DNA of 64,000 nucleotides from JAUWTJ01 sp965603015 (GTDB lineage: Bacteria > Pseudomonadota > Alphaproteobacteria > M2410). A model generated the notes under the pieces. That model was given only the letters and a program-made list of their open reading frames with translations. It was not told the DNA's origin and searched no databases. Shown piece after piece: positions 8,207-15,652 of this stretch. The translations under genes and the position numbers were made by a program. Location of the stretch: assembly GCA_965603015.1 (NCBI GenBank), contig CBFDBJ010000008.1, positions 1-64,000 of the forward strand, in the 5' to 3' direction. Positions within the stretch are counted from its first letter, which is position 1. Every line of letters begins with the position of its first letter.

Positions 8207-9136
8207 ATGGCAAAGCGCGGCCAGATTACCAGCCATGAACCGACAGACTTTGGCGACCGCGATTTTCCTGCAGCGCTGGTCAATGTTACCAATGTCTGCA
8301 ATCTTGAATGCTCGCATTGTTTTGTTTTCCGTGATGACAATCCGAACTCTGCGCGTGACAAGATGAACGATGCCACCATGTTGCATCAGCTCGAGGCGCT
8401 GCGTGACAAACACAATATTAGATCGATGCTGTTTATGGGCGGCGAGCCGATGATCCGTAAGGGTCTGGTTTTCGAGGCGATGGAGCTTTTCGAACATTCC
8501 ACGATTGCGACCAACGGGACCTACGGCATCCCGAGCGTGCCGGGGCATGTCGTGTCTGTATCGCTCGACGGGCCAAAGCACTTGAATGACCCGATCCGGG
8601 GAGAGGGTGTTTTCGACAAGGTGAAAGCCTCGATCCATGACCGCGATCTGTCGGACGGCACGATTGTTATGCTGCAGATGGCGATCACGCGTGACAATGC
8701 GGCCGGGATTGAAGAGTTCGTCGAGGCGGTGAAAGACTGGCCGATTGCCGGCGTGGCCTTTACCTTTTATGTGCCGCCACTGGATGACACATCCGGCCAG
8801 GGCTGGGATGATCTGAAAGAGCGCGACACGGTGGTCGACCGGGTGCTGGCGCTCAAGGACAAATACCCGCTTCTCATCAAGGCCAATCGCGGCGCGCTTG
8901 AGATGATGAAGTCTGATGTCTCAATGCGCTATACCGGCGAGGAGGGTGAAAACTGCCTGATGCGCAATCTTCTGCCGCTCTATATGGGCGATGGTCCTGA
9001 TGGAAAAGGCGCGTTTGAGCGGACTTTCTGCTGCTATGGCAATGATGTCGACTGCGCGCGCTGCGGCGCCTATGCGGTCTTCAATGCAGCCTACAAGAAG
9101 GAGCGCGCCCGGCCACACGCTGGCGATGTGGATTGA
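8207..9136 (+). CDS. Radical SAM protein with C-terminal Cys cluster
   Basis: A 309-residue enzyme with the radical SAM cluster motif C31-x3-C35-x2-C38 (VCNLECSHC). A GGEP motif follows (FMGGEPMI, SAM binding) and a strand VSVSLDGP typical of the partial TIM barrel. The C-terminus has a second cysteine group (TFCCYGNDVDCARCGAY), which could hold an auxiliary Fe-S cluster. The reaction is unknown. It is not HpnH-like in its C-terminus and no peptide substrate gene is visible nearby. The ATG at 8207 is preferred over the GTG at 8204 because AAGGAG lies 8 nt upstream. Close linkage to two PAP2/Aur1-like enzymes suggests, by inference only, that it modifies a lipid or polyprenyl-linked intermediate. 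Confidence 0.85.
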   Translation: MAKRGQITSHEPTDFGDRDFPAALVNVTNVCNLECSHCFVFRDDNPNSARDKMNDATMLHQLEALRDKHNIRSMLFMGGEPMIRKGLVFEAMELFEHSTIATNGTYGIPSVPGHVVSVSLDGPKHLNDPIRGEGVFDKVKASIHDRDLSDGTIVMLQMAITRDNAAGIEEFVEAVKDWPIAGVAFTFYVPPLDDTSGQGWDDLKERDTVVDRVLALKDKYPLLIKANRGALEMMKSDVSMRYTGEEGENCLMRNLLPLYMGDGPDGKGAFERTFCCYGNDVDCARCGAYAVFNAAYKKERARPHAGDVD

Positions 9137-9197
9137 CCTCCTCTGGTCGCGCAGCGACCGGAGCCACCGGGTAGTCCTTGCTGTTTGGTTATGTAGA

Positions 9198-9226
9198 TTG
9201 ACCCGCCTGATTGCGGCTGCAATATT
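9198..9226 (+). promoter_or_regulatory. Candidate sigma-70-type promoter for DUF35/thiolase pair
   Basis: TTGACC and AATATT are separated by 17 bp. This is 5/6 and 4/6 agreement with consensus, and lies 58 bp before the DUF35 start in a 147-bp gap. Weak by sequence alone. Confidence 0.3.
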
Positions 9227-9283
9227 GGTTGTCGAATCCACGACGGGTTCCAATAAAACAAGCAAATAAGTGGAAACGCACCA

Positions 9284-9712
9284 ATGTCTGACAAATACCA
9301 GGCGCTGCCTGCTCCGACGCCGGAGACGCAGCATTTCTGGGACGGCGCAAAAGAAGGCGAGCTCAAGCTCCAGCGCTGCACGTCCTGTTCTCATACCTAT
9401 TTCCCGCCGCGGCCGTTCTGTCCGGAATGTGCGTCGCGCGATGTGGAGGTCTATAGTGCCTCGGGCAAAGCGACGCTCTACTCCTATGTGATCAATCACC
9501 GCGCGCCCAAAGGCTGGGACGCACCCTATTCGATTGCGGTTGTTGAGCTCGAAGAGGGCCCGCGCATGATGACCAATGTCATTGGTATCGCGCAAACCCC
9601 TGAAGCGCTTGAACTTGATATGGCGCTTGAGGTCAGTTTTGAACAGGTCAGTGACGATATCTTCCTGCCGAAATTCAGACCCTCAAAAGCTTCGGCAGGA
9701 GATGTATCATGA
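9284..9712 (+). CDS. Zn-ribbon/OB-fold (DUF35) thiolase partner protein
   Basis: A 142-residue protein with the DUF35 rubredoxin-like zinc ribbon C32-x2-C35-x10-C46-x2-C49, followed by an OB-fold region (YSYVINHRAP, AVVELEEGPRMMTNVIG). Such proteins bind thiolase-like enzymes and are needed for their activity or substrate channelling, for example ChsH2 with Ltp2 in steroid side-chain cleavage, or the archaeal thiolase/HMG-CoA synthase complex. The next gene is a thiolase whose ATG overlaps this stop by four bases (ATGA), so the two are almost certainly co-translated and form a complex. The substrate is unknown. Length is typical of stand-alone DUF35 proteins. Confidence 0.88.
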   Translation: MSDKYQALPAPTPETQHFWDGAKEGELKLQRCTSCSHTYFPPRPFCPECASRDVEVYSASGKATLYSYVINHRAPKGWDAPYSIAVVELEEGPRMMTNVIGIAQTPEALELDMALEVSFEQVSDDIFLPKFRPSKASAGDVS

Positions 9713-10851
9713 AGCCAGGATCTGTAGCCATTGTCGGCGCGGCCGAGACAACCGAGCTTGGGCGTATTCCGGACCTTTCAGAAATCGGACTGCATGCCGA
9801 TGCGGCGCTCAATGCGATGAAAGACATGGGCATTGGCCCGAAAGATATTGACGGTATTGCCACCGCCGGATCGCGTCCGACGGATCTGGCGCACTATCTG
9901 GGCATCACGCCGAAATGGGCAGATGGCACGTCGGTTGGCGGCTGCTCGTTCATGCTCCACGTGCGCCATGCTGCGGCGGCGATCAATGAAGGGCTGTGCG
10001 AAACCGTGCTCATTACCCACGGCGAAAGTGGCAAAAGCCGCGTTGGCAAATCGGGGTTTGGCAGGGCCGATGCCAGTCTGCAAGGCCAGTTCGAGGCGCC
10101 TTATGGCCCGATGGGGCCGCCCACCATGTTCACCATTCCGGTCTTGCGCTACATGAAAGACCTGGGGCTCACCCATGAGCAGCTTGCCAATGTTGCGGTA
10201 GTTCAGCGCGAGTGGGCGGCGATGCATCCACGCGCAACGTTCCGTGATCCGATTACCATTGATGATGTTCTCAATTCACGCATGATCGCCTATCCGTTCC
10301 GGCTGCTGCAATGTTGCCTCGTGACTGATGGCGGCGGCGCGCTTATCATGACGTCTGCGGAGCGCGCGAAGGATTTCCCGACCAAGCCGGTCTATATTAT
10401 CGGCACCGGTGAAAGCGTCGAGACACCGATGATTTCACAGATGGCGGATTTCACATCGTCGCGCGCCTTCCGGGTGTCGGGCAAAAAGGCTTTTGAAGAG
10501 GCCGGGATTTCACACGACGAAGTCGACCATTTGATGATCTATGATGCCTTTGCCCATTTGCCGATCTTTGGCCTCGAAGACCTCGGTTTTGTTGGTCGCG
10601 GCGAGGCGGGAGACTTCATTATGGAGCGCAATACGGCGCCGGGCGGCAAGCTGCCGATGAACACCAATGGCGGCGGGCTCTCCTATATGCATTCGGGCAT
10701 GTACGGCATGTACGCGCTGCAGGAAAGCGTGCGGCAGATGCGCGGGACCTCTCCGGCCCAGGTTGAGGGGGCGAAGATTTCCGTGTCTCACGGTGTCGGC
10801 GGCATGTTCGGTGCGTCGGGGACGATCATCATGTCAAACGAAAGGCCGTAG
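9709..10851 (+). CDS. SCP2-type thiolase/aldolase family protein
   Basis: A 380-residue thiolase-fold protein of the SCPx/Ltp2-like branch. The nucleophile-elbow position is VGGCSFMLHVRHAAAAI (C79). Later blocks are NTNGGGLSYMHSGMYGM (about residues 317-333) and the C-terminal HGVGGMFGASGTI, with H361 in the glycine-rich active-site loop. Members either cleave 3-ketoacyl-CoAs or act as retro-aldolases on branched or steroid-like acyl-CoAs with a DUF35 partner. The partner is encoded immediately upstream with an ATGA overlap. Cys79 favours a thiolase-like mechanism, but many relatives in this branch have Ser there, so the reaction is undecided. Soluble and cytoplasmic. A palindromic repeat follows the gene. 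Confidence 0.85.
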   Translation: MKPGSVAIVGAAETTELGRIPDLSEIGLHADAALNAMKDMGIGPKDIDGIATAGSRPTDLAHYLGITPKWADGTSVGGCSFMLHVRHAAAAINEGLCETVLITHGESGKSRVGKSGFGRADASLQGQFEAPYGPMGPPTMFTIPVLRYMKDLGLTHEQLANVAVVQREWAAMHPRATFRDPITIDDVLNSRMIAYPFRLLQCCLVTDGGGALIMTSAERAKDFPTKPVYIIGTGESVETPMISQMADFTSSRAFRVSGKKAFEEAGISHDEVDHLMIYDAFAHLPIFGLEDLGFVGRGEAGDFIMERNTAPGGKLPMNTNGGGLSYMHSGMYGMYALQESVRQMRGTSPAQVEGAKISVSHGVGGMFGASGTIIMSNERP

Positions 10852-10861
10852 CATAAATTTG

Positions 10862-10967
10862 TGTCATCCTCGGGCCACCGAAAGGTGGAGCCGGGGATCT
10901 TCTGTCGGACCAGATGTTATGGAGAGAAGATCCCCGATTCCATGCTCTGCATGGCTCGAGGATGACA
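10862..10967. repeat. Intergenic palindromic repeat, copy 3 (divergent)
   Basis: Begins TGTCATCCTCGGGCCA and ends TGGCTCGAGGATGACA, so the outer arms pair. An inner pair, GGGGATCTTCT and AGAAGATCCCC, gives a long imperfect hairpin. Same boundary bases as the other copies, with a different core. Confidence 0.7.
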
Positions 10968-10998
10968 AAAGATTATAGATGAATGAGCAAGCGATAAT

Positions 10999-11913
10999 AT
11001 GTCTACTATCCTCCTCATGAGCACCATGGATCTGCGCGATGATCTGTCTTTCGGGGCGCATGAGGTGCGCACCTGGCTGGATGCGGGCGATCTGACCAAG
11101 ATTGACTACGTTGTCCTGTGGGGCGCCTTTGATCTCGACTACGCCAGCCTGCCGAAGCTGAAGGCGATCTTTTCGCTCGGCGCCGGGGTCGATCATATGG
11201 GTGATCTTTCGGGCGTTCCGGACGGAGTCGCCGTGGTGCGGTTTGTCGACCCTCTGCTGACGGAGGAAATGACCGGCTATGTTCTTTTGAATGTGCTCAG
11301 GTTTCACCGCGAGGATCCCTGGTATCGTGAGCGGCAAGCCGCCGGTGAGTGGGAACAGGTGATCCCGCCTGCTGCCGGCGATGTGCGGATCGGTATTGCC
11401 GGGGCCGGTGAATTGGGCTCGGCAGCGGCGCGCGCCCTTGTCTCCCTTGGTTATGATGTTGCGGTGTGGAGCCGTTCGGGGCGCTCGCCAGAGGGTGCCC
11501 GGGGGTTTGCCGGGCTGGAGGCCATGCCGGATTTTCTGGGGCGAACAAAAATACTGGTCAGCCTTCTGCCTCTTACTGAAGAGACCCGCGGCCTGTGGTG
11601 CGCCAGAACGCTCGATATGCTGGAAGACGGGGCTTTTGTCATCAACGCCGGGCGCGGCGCTTCGCTGGTCGAGGCGGATCTTCTGGCCAGTTTGAAAAGC
11701 GGACAGATCGCCGGCGCGGCGCTTGATGTCTTTGAAGAAGAGCCGCTGGCGAAGGGCCATGCGTTCTGGACTCATCCACAGGTTTTCGTGACGCCTCATG
11801 CGGCAAGTCTGTCGAACCCGATTTCGCTGTCGGATCACGTGACACGCAACATCGCGCGGATCGAACAGGGCGTGGCGCCGTTCGGGCTGGTGGACCGGGC
11901 GAAGGGATACTAG
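10999..11913 (+). CDS. D-2-hydroxyacid dehydrogenase (glyoxylate/hydroxypyruvate reductase A type)
   Basis: A 304-residue NAD(P)-dependent dehydrogenase. The Rossmann motif is GIAGAGELGSAAARAL at about residues 131-146, and VWSRSGRS follows the second strand, which suggests a preference for NADPH. The catalytic set is R219 (NAGRGAS), a Glu in ALDVFEEEPL and H267 (TPHAAS). Short length and the N-terminal strand pattern match the GhrA group, which reduces glyoxylate and hydroxypyruvate. The true substrate could be another 2-keto acid. The next gene, an alpha/beta hydrolase, starts 4 nt after the stop, so the two form an operon. The start at 10999 is an ATG with a weak purine stretch upstream; a second ATG seven codons in is possible. 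Confidence 0.85.
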   Translation: MSTILLMSTMDLRDDLSFGAHEVRTWLDAGDLTKIDYVVLWGAFDLDYASLPKLKAIFSLGAGVDHMGDLSGVPDGVAVVRFVDPLLTEEMTGYVLLNVLRFHREDPWYRERQAAGEWEQVIPPAAGDVRIGIAGAGELGSAAARALVSLGYDVAVWSRSGRSPEGARGFAGLEAMPDFLGRTKILVSLLPLTEETRGLWCARTLDMLEDGAFVINAGRGASLVEADLLASLKSGQIAGAALDVFEEEPLAKGHAFWTHPQVFVTPHAASLSNPISLSDHVTRNIARIEQGVAPFGLVDRAKGY

Positions 11914-11917
11914 ATCG

Positions 11918-12772
11918 ATGAGTTTTGCCGATCTCAAATTTGAAACACGTGACATCGAAGGTCTTGCGTGGATGCAGGCCGGACCGGACATCAGCGCCGG
12001 AGCGCTCTCGTTCATTTTCATTGGCGGATATGGCTGCAACAAGGAGGTCTGGCGGCATCAGTTTGAACGCCTGTCGGATCGCCACACCTGTATCGCAGTT
12101 GATATGCCAGGGCACGGCGCCTCGGTACCGCAACTGGAGCGCTCGTCCATCGAAGGCTATGGCCAGGTGGTGAATGGGCTGCGCGCGCATCTGGGGCTCG
12201 AAAAGCCGGTGCTTGTGGGGCATTCCATGGGAGGGCGCGTGGCGCTCGAGGCTGCCCGCCAGGCGCCGGAGGCCTTTGGCGGGCTGATCCTGCTGGATGT
12301 CAGCCGGGCGGTGTCGCCGGATCATGATCCCGATGAGCGGGCCAAGCTGTCCTCCGGCGAAAGCCACAAGGCGTTCCGCGCGCACATGCGGGCGATGTTT
12401 GAGCAGAATTTCTCCGAGACCTGCGACCCGGCGATCCGGGAAGAGATCCGGGCCAGCTCAAAGGCGCTGGATCATGCCACCGCCAATGCGCTGACGCCGA
12501 CCATCGGACGATGGGATCACACCCATTGGGAAGAGGCGCTTCGCAGTTTGAAATGTCCGCTTTATATCGTACAAAGCACCTATCTTGTTTACGGTCAGGC
12601 GCGCCACATTCTGGAAGAGGGTGAAAACACGCCATACTTTGATATGGTCCGGGCAATCATTCCGGGGGTTGAAATTGATATGATCCGTACGGGGCATTTT
12701 TCCATGCTGGAAGAGCCGGTACGGGTTGCCAAAGCGATTGAGGGATTTGCGAGGATGGTGTCGGGAGAGTGA
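11918..12772 (+). CDS. Alpha/beta hydrolase
   Basis: A 284-residue single-domain alpha/beta hydrolase. The oxyanion-side motif is IGGYGCNKEVW at about residues 36-46, the nucleophile elbow is VGHSMGG with S103, and the catalytic His lies in RTGHFSMLEEP (H260). The acidic residue is probably in the segment after VQSTYLVYG. The cap region (about residues 130-215) is rich in charged residues. Esterase, lactonase or C-C hydrolase activity is possible and no subclass stands out. It follows the 2-hydroxyacid dehydrogenase with a 4-nt gap, suggesting a joint pathway. Soluble, no signal peptide. Family certain, reaction unknown. Confidence 0.85.
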   Translation: MSFADLKFETRDIEGLAWMQAGPDISAGALSFIFIGGYGCNKEVWRHQFERLSDRHTCIAVDMPGHGASVPQLERSSIEGYGQVVNGLRAHLGLEKPVLVGHSMGGRVALEAARQAPEAFGGLILLDVSRAVSPDHDPDERAKLSSGESHKAFRAHMRAMFEQNFSETCDPAIREEIRASSKALDHATANALTPTIGRWDHTHWEEALRSLKCPLYIVQSTYLVYGQARHILEEGENTPYFDMVRAIIPGVEIDMIRTGHFSMLEEPVRVAKAIEGFARMVSGE

Positions 12773-12783
12773 TTTCTTTCTGC

Positions 12784-12911
12784 TGTCATTGCCCCTCTCG
12801 GGTGTGCTTGACACACCCTGTCGGGCAGTGCGAGCCTTGACCCGGTAATCCAGAAAGCGACAAACTCTGAGTGGGCAGCTCTGGATCCCCGGGTCAAGCC
12901 CGGGGATGACA
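12784..12911. repeat. Intergenic palindromic repeat, copy 4 (with nested hairpin)
   Basis: TGTCAT and GATGACA boundaries. The left arm is interrupted by a nested small palindrome with the core GGGTGTGCT...ACACCCTGTCGGG; after it the normal arms TTGACCCGGTAATCCAG and CTGGATCCCCGGGTCAAG resume. Copies 6 and 7 carry the same nested element. Confidence 0.75.
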
Positions 12912-12929
12912 AAGGAAGGTTTGAAAAAC

Positions 12930-13814
12930 ATGCAAACTATTGAATTCACATTTCCATCGAAAGCCGACGACCTGATGATCGCCGCGACGCGGTGGGGATC
13001 TCCTGATGGCGCGAAGGCGGTGGTTCAGATCGCCCACGGCATGGCGGAGCATATGGCGCGCTATGAAAGGGTGGCGCAGGCGCTGACCGGGGCGGGGTAT
13101 CTCGTCTATGCGATGGATCATCGCGGCCACGGCAAGTCGATACCTTCAGGCGACGCGCCGGGCGATTTCGGCGAGGCGGCGTGGGCCGGGCTGGTCGACG
13201 ATGTGATAACTCTGGGACAGATCATCAAGGAGGATCATCCGGATCTGCCGCTCATACTGTTTGGCCACTCCATGGGCAGCTTTGCGGCGCAGCAGGTCGC
13301 GGTGAAAGCCTCAGGCACCCTTGATGCGCTGGTGCTGTCGGGCTCGGCGGCGCAGGATAAATTCGTTGAGGCAATGATGGCACCGGCTGAGGATGGGGGT
13401 GAGGGCTTTTCGCTGTCCAACATCAATGACGGTGAGGCGCCGGCGCGCACGGATTTTGACTGGCTGAGCCGCGACGAGGCCGAGGTCGACAAATATATCG
13501 CTGATCCCCTGTGCGGCTTTGAGCTGAAACTGGAATCGCTGGCCTCGGGCATGGAGGCGGCGTTTGAGGTGGCCAAGCCTGACGTGCTGGCCGCGATCCG
13601 GAACGATCTGCCGGTGCTGTTCATCGCCGGTGCGGCCGACCCGATCAACGCCAAGCTCTCGCTGCTCAATCTCCTCGAGGAGCGTTGGCGCGCGGCGGGG
13701 GTCACCAACATCGACACGCAGTATTACGAAGGCGCGCGGCACGAGCTCCTCAACGAGACCAACCGCGATGAGGTCACAGCACAGCTGATCGCGTGGATGG
13801 ACGGGGTGGTTTGA
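12930..13814 (+). CDS. Alpha/beta hydrolase, lysophospholipase/monoacylglycerol lipase type
   Basis: A 294-residue serine hydrolase of the Hydrolase_4 (monoglyceride lipase/PldB-like) type. It has the signature QIAHGMAEHMARYERVAQAL near residue 31, followed by AMDHRGHGKS. The nucleophile elbow is FGHSMGS (S114), the acid is in AGAADPIN, and the histidine is in YEGARHELLNE. Members cleave monoacylglycerols or lysophospholipids in the cytoplasm. The frame also offers an ATG at 12906, but that lies in the end of a palindromic repeat; 12930 has AAAGGAAGG about 10 nt upstream and is preferred. The gene is therefore preceded directly by repeat copy 4, which may influence its 5' mRNA end. Confidence 0.87.
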   Translation: MQTIEFTFPSKADDLMIAATRWGSPDGAKAVVQIAHGMAEHMARYERVAQALTGAGYLVYAMDHRGHGKSIPSGDAPGDFGEAAWAGLVDDVITLGQIIKEDHPDLPLILFGHSMGSFAAQQVAVKASGTLDALVLSGSAAQDKFVEAMMAPAEDGGEGFSLSNINDGEAPARTDFDWLSRDEAEVDKYIADPLCGFELKLESLASGMEAAFEVAKPDVLAAIRNDLPVLFIAGAADPINAKLSLLNLLEERWRAAGVTNIDTQYYEGARHELLNETNRDEVTAQLIAWMDGVV

Positions 13815-13846
13815 GGGGCTTTCTACTCTCGCCCACTACTTTCGAC

Positions 13847-13919
13847 TGTCATGCCCGGGCTTGACCCGGGTATCCAGTGCGTGGCTTTCTGGATCCCCGG
13901 ATCAAGTCCGGGGATGACA
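13847..13919. repeat. Intergenic palindromic repeat, copy 5
   Basis: Compact copy: TGTCATGCCCGGGCTTGACC at the left and GGATCAAGTCCGGGGATGACA at the right, with ATCCAG...CTGGAT in the middle. It is very similar to copy 1 and lies between two convergent genes. Confidence 0.8.
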
Positions 13920-13938
13920 ATCAATTAATTGGTGATTG

Positions 13939-14625
13939 TCACTTCCCCTCCCACTCCGGTAATTCCACCTCACCCAACTCACTCAGCCGATAGACTCCCT
14001 TGCCTTCAGCCTCAAACCATCCGTAGACGTTGTTATACATGATGTCGCGTGCCTTGGGATCTGACAGCTCTGAGGCCACAAGCGCCGCCTTGGTCGATCC
14101 GGCGTCGCGCAAATATGCCGCGATCAAAATGGCGCGCTGGCGATAGGAGGTGAGCACACCCTTGTTGGTGGCCTGGCCGCCCGGGGTGGTGTCGCCGACG
14201 CGGGTACTGAACTCTTTCTTGAGACGCGCGGCGCGGCGCTTGTTGAGCCGGGCCTCCGAGGGCAGCGGGTCGAGTACGATGGAGACAATGCCGGTTGGTG
14301 CGCCCTTCTTGCGGCCGCCAATTTTGGGATCGATGGTGATGAGCCCGAGGCCGAGGCGCCGGAACAGCTTTAAAATCCGCTTCCTCTCGCGCTTCAGGGT
14401 GCCCATGCCCGCCGGCACGCCGACATAGACACTCTCGGTCATGGCAAACCGGTCGACCGCTTGCAGGATGACCCCGAGATTGAGCTGCAGCTTCAGTTCG
14501 ACGATGAGCAGCGGCTCTCCGGCTCGCTCGGCGACAACATCACAGCCCTCAATCTCGCCCTTGACCTCATAGCCAAGGCTTTCAAGGGTGCGTTTCAGCG
14601 GCGGATAGAGGTCCTGTTCTTTCAT
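13939..14625 (-). CDS. DUF2161 family PD-(D/E)XK-type putative nuclease
   Basis: A 228-residue protein beginning MKEQDLYPPLKRTLESLGY. Its core GCDVVAERAGEPLLIVELK (about residues 27-45) has the D-x(n)-E-x-K arrangement of the PD-(D/E)XK nuclease fold and is the hallmark of DUF2161. The second half holds a basic segment (RKGAPTG-like, RLNKRRAARLKKE) and a winged-helix-like C-terminus. DUF2161 proteins are common in alphaproteobacteria and have no established role; DNA or RNA cleavage is inferred from the fold. A start ten codons upstream (14655) is in frame; neither start has a clear Shine-Dalgarno. No partner gene of a restriction system is adjacent. Confidence 0.75.
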   Translation of the reverse strand: MKEQDLYPPLKRTLESLGYEVKGEIEGCDVVAERAGEPLLIVELKLQLNLGVILQAVDRFAMTESVYVGVPAGMGTLKRERKRILKLFRRLGLGLITIDPKIGGRKKGAPTGIVSIVLDPLPSEARLNKRRAARLKKEFSTRVGDTTPGGQATNKGVLTSYRQRAILIAAYLRDAGSTKAALVASELSDPKARDIMYNNVYGWFEAEGKGVYRLSELGEVELPEWEGK

Positions 14626-14728
14626 GGGAGGCGGGGTCCGAAGGCTCTGGGGCATATCGAGGGGCTAGCGAAGGATCATAGACTGATTTGCCCGCGAAAC
14701 TCAGCGGCTCTGACGTCTGTAGTTCCCC

Positions 14729-14757
14729 TTGCATATCCCCCCCCTTTCGCCTATAAA
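14729..14757 (+). promoter_or_regulatory. Sigma-70-type promoter of rpmI-rplT
   Basis: TTGCAT at 14729-14734 and TATAAA at 14752-14757, with an optimal 17-bp spacer. The predicted start of transcription near 14764 gives a leader of about 105 nt before rpmI. Confidence 0.55.
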
Positions 14758-14813
14758 CCGCGCTTCCGAGCCAGCTGGCTGTTAGGGCTGCCATGTTGGT
14801 TCCAAATGCCGGT

Positions 14814-14836
14814 GCGTCTATCCTTGGTATAGATGC
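14814..14836 (+). promoter_or_regulatory. Leader hairpin upstream of rpmI (possible ribosomal-protein control site)
   Basis: An 8-bp stem (14814-14821 with 14829-14836, one G-T pair) and a 7-nt loop lie 32 nt before the rpmI start. L20 represses its own operon in other bacteria by binding leader structures. That this hairpin is such a site is inference. Confidence 0.3.
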
Positions 14837-14868
14837 GCTAACCTGTTGATTTATAAAGGAAAAGCAAA

Positions 14869-15066
14869 ATGCCCAAAATGAAGACCAAGAGTAGTGCCAA
14901 GAAGCGCTTCAGTCTGACGGCTTCCGGTAAGGTGAAGCGGCAGCAAGCTGGCAAGCAACACGGGATGATCAAGCGGTCTCCGGCCCAAGTCCGGAACCTG
15001 CGCGGATCGACCCTTGTTTCCAAGGCTGACGAGAAAAGGGTCAAGAAGCTTATGCCTTATGGCTAG
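14869..15066 (+). CDS. rpmI: 50S ribosomal protein L35
   Basis: A 65-residue, strongly basic protein starting MPKMKTKSSAKKRF, the invariant L35 N-terminus, with GKVKRQQAGKQHG and the C-terminal KKLMPYG. Length is exactly typical. It binds 23S rRNA in the large subunit. AAAGGAAAAG lies 5-6 nt upstream of the ATG. It is followed after 61 bp by rplT. The usual infC neighbour is absent; the gene before it is the divergent DUF2161 gene, so this pair has its own promoter. Confidence 0.97.
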   Translation: MPKMKTKSSAKKRFSLTASGKVKRQQAGKQHGMIKRSPAQVRNLRGSTLVSKADEKRVKKLMPYG

Positions 15067-15127
15067 GCGGCTTTTTTCCTGATTTCTCCCGGTATTATCC
15101 AGTTTAAAGATTTGAAGGACTTCTCTC

Positions 15128-15520
15128 ATGGCACGCGTAAAACGGGGCGTCACAAAGCACTCCCGCCACTCAGAAATTATCAAGAGCGCGAAAGGCTATC
15201 GTGGCCGTCGCAAGAATACATTCCGCACGGCCATCCAGGCCGTCGAAAAGGCCGGGCAATATGCCTACCGTGACCGCAAGACCCGCAAGCGCAACTTCCG
15301 TGCGCTCTGGATCCAGCGGATCAATGCGGCATCACGGTCCCATGGTCTGACGTACGGTCGATTTATCAACGGCCTCAGCCTTGCCGGCATTGAGGTTGAC
15401 CGCAAAGTTATGGCGGACCTTGCCGTGCGTGAGCCTGAGGCCTTCAAGGCCCTGGTTGATCAGGCACAAGCTGCCCTTGCCAAAGCCCCTGAGGCAAGCA
15501 AGGCTCCTACAGCAGCCTAA
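15128..15520 (+). CDS. rplT: 50S ribosomal protein L20
   Basis: A 130-residue basic protein starting MARVKRGVTKHSRHSEIIK, with the canonical GYRGRRKNTFR and RDRKTRKRNFRALWIQRINAA blocks. L20 is an early assembly protein of the large ribosomal subunit and in many bacteria the autogenous repressor of its operon. The protein is about ten residues longer than the usual 117-120 because of an Ala/Pro/Lys-rich tail (ALAKAPEASKAPTAA), a common variation. It is co-transcribed with rpmI and followed by a rho-independent terminator 40 nt after the stop. Confidence 0.97.
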   Translation: MARVKRGVTKHSRHSEIIKSAKGYRGRRKNTFRTAIQAVEKAGQYAYRDRKTRKRNFRALWIQRINAASRSHGLTYGRFINGLSLAGIEVDRKVMADLAVREPEAFKALVDQAQAALAKAPEASKAPTAA

Positions 15521-15559
15521 GTCCTTATCAAGACTGAACTGATCCCGATCAGGGTCCTG

Positions 15560-15590
15560 CCCCGGAATGCCATGTTGCGTCCGGGGTTTT
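15560..15590 (+). terminator. Rho-independent terminator of rpmI-rplT
   Basis: Stem CCCCGGA/TCCGGGG (15560-15566 with 15580-15586), 13-nt loop, then TTTT. Confidence 0.7.
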
Positions 15591-15652
15591 GGTCGTATTC
15601 ACGAGTTGAAAAGATTCGAAAGGAAGGTTTCCCAGGTTCACTCTTTACGCGT

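Noticed and set aside
10864..12042. Long minus-strand frame (392 codons) opposite the 2-hydroxyacid dehydrogenase and hydrolase
   Set aside because: Antisense to well-supported genes with clear catalytic motifs; its translation is Arg/His/Gln-rich and has no domain.
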